From Sarcocystis neurona (lineage: Eukaryota; Apicomplexa; Conoidasida; Eucoccidiorida; Sarcocystidae), in contig KL647323.1 in NCBI GenBank assembly GCA_000727475.1, forward strand, positions 686,358-750,357: a DNA stretch of 64,000 bases, given 5' to 3'. Below, piece after piece: positions 60,303 through 64,000 of this stretch. Under the pieces are notes generated by a model. The model was not told where the DNA came from. It did not search any database and saw only the letters and a list, made by a program, of their open reading frames with translations. Every line of letters begins with the position of its first letter. Position 1 is the stretch's first letter. Made by a program: the position numbers and the translations under genes.

Positions 60303-62671
60303 GGAACAGCAGCAGTAAGAGGAGCACGAAGGAAAAGGACTGGGGAAGCAGTGCTACTGAACGTAAAGAAGAAGATGCTTGGCACTATGTGTCCAGCAGG
60401 GCGTCTGAAGCTTCTTCTGCTGCAGCCGCTGCTGCTGCTTCTGTTGCACAGCTCCTGAGAAGGCGCAGCCCTTCCGCTTGCTCCTGCTGCAACTGCGCTT
60501 CTTCTGCCGACAGCAGCAGCTACATGTCGACACGGCCGTGTGCGCCGCCTTCGTCTTCGTCTCTTCCGCTCTGCCCTTCCCCCAGACACCGCAGTTGCGG
60601 TTGCTGCTGCTGCTGCGTCGCTCCTGCTGCTGCTGAGGCCGAGTCAGGGTCTCGGAGGCAGCCAGAAGAAGGGGGAAGTGGCGACGGTGCCGCCGCTGCT
60701 ACTGCAGCAGAAGCAGCAGCACAAGAACCAGCACCTGCAGAAAATGACCACCTTCTGCGGCTGCCTGCTGCTGCAGCTTCTTCCGACACTGGTGCTGCAG
60801 CATCTCCTGCTGGTACTGCTGCAGCTGCTTTCCATACCGCCGCTGCTTCTTCACCGTCGCGTTCTCCTCCTGCTGCTGGTTCTATGGCTCTTGCGGCTGC
60901 TGCAACCTCTTCAACAAGGCTTGCTGCGGCAGCTGCGGGGCTTGCCCCTGTGTCTGCTGCGTCTGCGTCTGGTACACGAGGATTATCTGCCGCGACTGCT
61001 TCTCGTGCTGCGACTGTTGCTGCAAATCCGTTCCCGCAGGCGTACGACGTGCGTGCTGCGGCTGTGCGTCTGCTGGCGTTTAATAGCTTCGTAGCTTTCA
61101 AGTACAGCCAGTCTTTCCGTCGGGTATGGAGGAGGAGAGGCAGCAGTCGCTCTTTCCTGCCTCCTGCTGCTGCTGCTCCTGCGGCTCTTCCTAGTATTAG
61201 CTCCTCAGAGCGAGAGGTCGCCGCGGGAGAGCCACAGCGACGCGCGAGGAAACGACGATGTAGCAAAAACGAAAGAAACCTTGCTGCTGCTGCTTCTGCT
61301 TCTGCTGGAGAAGGAAGAAGTGTGGGGGTGGTGGGGAGGAGGAGTACTGGCGCCGCAACAGCTGCAGCAGGAGCAAGAAGACGAACCGGTGCAGCAGCAG
61401 CAGAAATGAGAACGGCGGGAGAACTTGTCGCAGCACGAGCAGCAGCAAGAAGGAAAGAAGCGGTCGAAGGAGGAGAGACGGTAGTGCTGCTGCGGAAAAA
61501 GTCGCGTCGCAGAGGAGAGAGGGCCACGCAGCAACGAAGACTGGAGCAGCGACTCCGAGACAGCAGGAACAGCAGCAGCAGCAGGAGCCCTGCAGCCGGC
61601 CGAGAGCTGCAGCAGCACCCACAACAGCAGCAGCAGCAGCCACAGCAGCAGCAGCAGGACGAAAAAGAAGAAACCAGCAAACAGAAAGAGGCTTTGAGGG
61701 TAGAGGAGGAAGCAGAAGCTGCAGCCGGGCTTGCAGAAGAAAAAAGAGAGGGCGACGAGTTGGCGCATGCAAGAGAAAAGCGAAGGGCTGCACAGGCCGA
61801 AGTTGGGCTGCTGCGGCAACAGCAGCAGCTGAGAAGGCGAAGGAAGGGGAGACTCGTATGGCGCCAAAGAAGAGAGACGCTGTTGCTGCAGCAGCAACGG
61901 GAGGAACAGAGCGAGCTGCGGCAGCAGGCAGAAGCAGCAGCAGCAAGTGAAGCAGCAGTAGTCCTCGAGGTGGACCCGCGACAAGGGGCAGCAACAGCAG
62001 AAGCGCGAGGTGAACCTGCAGCAGGAAATTCGCTAGCGGACGCAGCAGCAGGAGAAGGAACAGCGCCAGGTGCTGCTGACGTCGAAGAAGCAGCTGCAGG
62101 AGGCGTCGAATCAGTAGACGCAAGGACAAAAGGAGAAGCAGCGGAAGCAGCGGAGAAAGGAAAAACAGCAGCAGAGGAGGAGGAAAAAGAAGAAGCAGCA
62201 GCGGCTGAGGAACGAGAGGGAGCAGCAGATGAGGATGGAGAAGGCGAAGCGGCAGCAGCAGAGGAGGAAGAGGAGGGAAATGCAGCTGCAGCAGAGGAGG
62301 AAGAGGAGGGAAAAGCAGTTGCAGCAGAGGAGGAAGAGGAGGGAAAAGGAGCAGCAGCAGCTGAAAAAGAAGAAGCTGCAGCAGGGGAGGAGGAAGAAGC
62401 AGCAGCACCGGAGGAAGAAGAGAAACCAGCGGCGGCTGAAGAAGACGCAGCAGCTGGAGGAGAAGACGCAAGAACTAAAGAAGCAGAAGCCGCGGCAGCA
62501 TCTGCAGAAGAACGAGCAGCCGCAGCAGAGGAGGAGGAGGAGGGAAGAGGCGGAGGAGGAGATGTGCTGGTGTTGCCGCGGTTTGTTCGCAGCAGCACGT
62601 TGACAGCCGCTGCAAAAGCATGCGTCTCCCTGACGGTTCGAAGTAAAATCAAATATAAAAATTCTCGTTGA
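54882..62671 (+). CDS. PHD-finger HAAR protein; possible C-terminal exon of the amine oxidase
   Basis: Single open frame of 2,595 codons from the acceptor CAACAG at 54876-54881 to TGA 62669-62671. An ordered block at the start (GGCPFTGFPVPTLPRCLIGY, then YVTDASDAGLTDLEEKE) precedes the first in-frame ATG (55604), so upstream exons must supply the start. The PHD finger lies at 58469-58819 (about residues 1196-1312). Other ordered islands: EECFLRLCLKYMRKGWAKA (near 56120), TSVRLFYEAFLGELPF (near 56430), LYLQIARAFTTHAEHSGSLP (near 57690), SAYEAEFYWVNPDTLPAP (near 58150), DLLHYLRDGIRRATPFVAAR (near 60040) and YDVRAAAVRLLAFNSFVAF (near 61045). The rest is Gln, Ala, Ser, Arg or Glu HAAR. PHD fingers read histone tails, so a chromatin role is inferred. 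The frame could be joined in phase to exon 9 at 53639, giving an oxidase-PHD fusion. Confidence 0.65.
58469..58819 (+). other. PHD zinc finger, split by an insertion
   Basis: Zinc ligands in order: CWVC (58469-58480), the Cys of DLLLC (58505), then after an insertion of about 74 codons the Cys of KKCSRVFHLAC (58730), with His and Cys of FHLAC, and finally WLCPFC (58802-58819). The third and fourth cysteines normally sit two residues apart. Here Gln/Ala/Glu-rich sequence separates them. Confidence 0.7.
62255..62353 (+). repeat. 33-bp coding repeat, three copies
   Basis: Units starting at 62255, 62288 and 62321 encode AAEEEEEG(N/K)-type 11-mers near the C-terminus of the PHD-finger frame. Degenerate E/A copies follow. 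Confidence 0.85.
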
Positions 62672-63952
62672 TCGTTTGAGCAGCATCGGCAGGACCAAGA
62701 AGTGGCAGCAGCAGCAACCACACGGGGAAACAGCAGCAGCAAGAAGGGAAAGAAGTAGCAGCAGCTTCGTTACTTCTTTTGTACGTATATGTGTGTAGTA
62801 GTTCTTTTTATACCTGTACGCAGCAGTGTTGTCTCCCTAACAAACTTATTTCTCAAATTTACAGATACAGGTGCTTGTGAGCGTACTTTGGTGCGTATGT
62901 ACGCCTTTCACGGGCCTGCTGCAATATAAGTTCGGTTGCAGCGAACGAACAACTTTCTCGCTTTTTCACTCTCCACACATGTGAGTGAAGAAGCACGACA
63001 AACCTCATCTCCGTCCTCCTGCGCGTCTTTACGTCCGAGAGAAGACGCAGCCGCGCAGCAGCAGAGGAATTTGAACAGCAGCAAAGCAACAATAGAGGAG
63101 GAGAGGGAGAGGAAGAAGCTGAAGAGGAGGAATAGGACGAGGAAAATGAAGGAGAATAAGTGTCGAAGACGGAGAAGAAGTCGCAATGCTGCGAGTTCTT
63201 CGTCAGTTGGGTTTTTCCCGTCGGTGATTCGTTTGAGAAGTATTTCTCATCATCGGGGTTTTTGTGCCTGTGTGGATGTGTGTGTTTCTTCTCTTTTTTT
63301 GCGTTTTGACTCTGTTGAAAAAAGCCTCAGGTGTCTTCCCGAGCAGCTCGTTGGCAATGGGGGGGTGACGCAGTCAAGAGCCGCGCGCAGGACCCGCCTG
63401 TCCCACCACACCCACCACCCTGGGACGGAAAAAGAAGCTGCGGAGTGAAATTCTCGCTTCTTTTTCATAAAAAGTCACCGCCGAGAAATGCACAGCACGA
63501 CTCTCTCATCCCCCTCTCGTGCCGATCTCATCTTCGCGTCCTGCGTATTTGCCGAGAGACACGGAGATCACGGAGAGAGATAGAGAGAAGGAGAAAGTGG
63601 GAGGGTGGTAGAGGTGCTGCTGTTTTTAGCTAAGAAATGGACTTTCCAGAAAGAGTCACATAGTTCTTTAGAAGACACCTGTGTTTTCCCACGTATCGGG
63701 CAACGGCATGTCCGTGTCCGGTGGTCCTACTTCATATCACTGCTTAGTGTTAAAAAAAGGAAAAAACCCTGGCCGTGCTGTCTTTGCATTTGAGTAGCAC
63801 CCAAAAAAGTGCAAGAACTTCTAGAGACACACGAATTTTCTTTAAAAGTGACACCCAGATACACGCAAATCTGCATATTACGTCTATCTGTATTAACCGT
63901 GTGGTACAACCCTACCTCTGCATATACATACATACAGTAGACGTAGTCGATA

Positions 63953-63954
<2 letters not shown>
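62672..63954. other. 3' region, no gene supported
   Basis: An open frame at 62936-63448 is Arg/Lys-rich without recognisable order and lacks clear splice sites. This is probably 3' UTR and spacer of the PHD-finger gene. Confidence 0.35.
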
Positions 63955-63993
<39 letters not shown>

Positions 63994-64000
63994 TATATAT
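63955..64000. repeat. (TA)n repeat at window end
   Basis: TATATA run of over 30 bp reaching the right edge. Confidence 0.85.

Noticed and set aside
60520..62742. 740-codon minus-strand open frame (Ala/Ser/Cys-rich)
   Set aside because: It is the antisense of the Glu/Ala-coding PHD-finger frame. Triplet repeats keep several frames open, and no ordered island is seen on this strand.

Overview
The window looks like nuclear DNA of an apicomplexan of the Eimeria type (E. tenella or a close relative). The evidence is hundreds of CAG/CTG trinucleotide runs that read as poly-Gln, poly-Ala or poly-Ser inside long open frames (the homopolymeric amino acid repeats, HAARs, known from Eimeria), a calcium-dependent protein kinase, spliced genes with GT..AG introns, and abundant TA, TATG and TG microsatellites. 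Nothing bacterial or phage-like is present, and I see no rRNA, tRNA, CRISPR array or transposase.

Layout. 1-16.8 kb is HAAR-poor. It holds the 5' part of a CDPK gene on the minus strand (exons at 2824-3506 and 1296-1543, the rest lying off the left edge), two unrecognised minus-strand multi-exon models (10652-11188 and 13267-14101) with very short introns, and an unrecognised plus-strand model (14905-15723). Most of 4.1-10.6 kb has no gene I can support. 16.8-62.7 kb is HAAR-rich and read on the plus strand. It has CAG-rich open frames at 16.8-17.5, 18.4-22.5, 22.8-24.6 and 26.7-29.0 kb, then a flavin amine oxidase gene of the LSD1/KDM1 type broken into at least nine exons between about 31.1 and 53.6 kb. 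A huge terminal open frame (54.9-62.67 kb) follows and carries a PHD finger.

Main result. The conserved amine oxidase blocks can be put in order with compatible splice phases: the dinucleotide-binding GGGVSG motif, the [10 protein letters not shown] block, NWESS/WYDQ, the VVQGW block, IVATPV, FDPPL..GVHNK with the conserved lysine, the VTRW..GSYS block and the C-terminal LFAGE FAD motif. Exon 4 is 4,647 nt long because HAAR tracts interrupt the fold. The introns (0.8-3.6 kb) are full of microsatellites and CTG runs. The PHD-finger frame downstream has no in-frame ATG before its first ordered segment and can be joined in phase to the last amine oxidase exon, so one very large chromatin-type protein is the simplest reading. 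Two adjacent genes remain possible. The PHD finger itself is split by an insertion of about 70 residues between its third and fourth cysteines.

Other signals: a 12-bp perfect palindrome, GTGTACGTACAC, occurs eight times, all between 32.9 and 44.1 kb inside the oxidase gene. CAG repeats dominate exons while CTG repeats dominate intron ends, with a strand switch at several splice acceptors. There is a 45-bp minisatellite at 17551-17990 with a coding-length period, and there are two candidate 28-nt introns.
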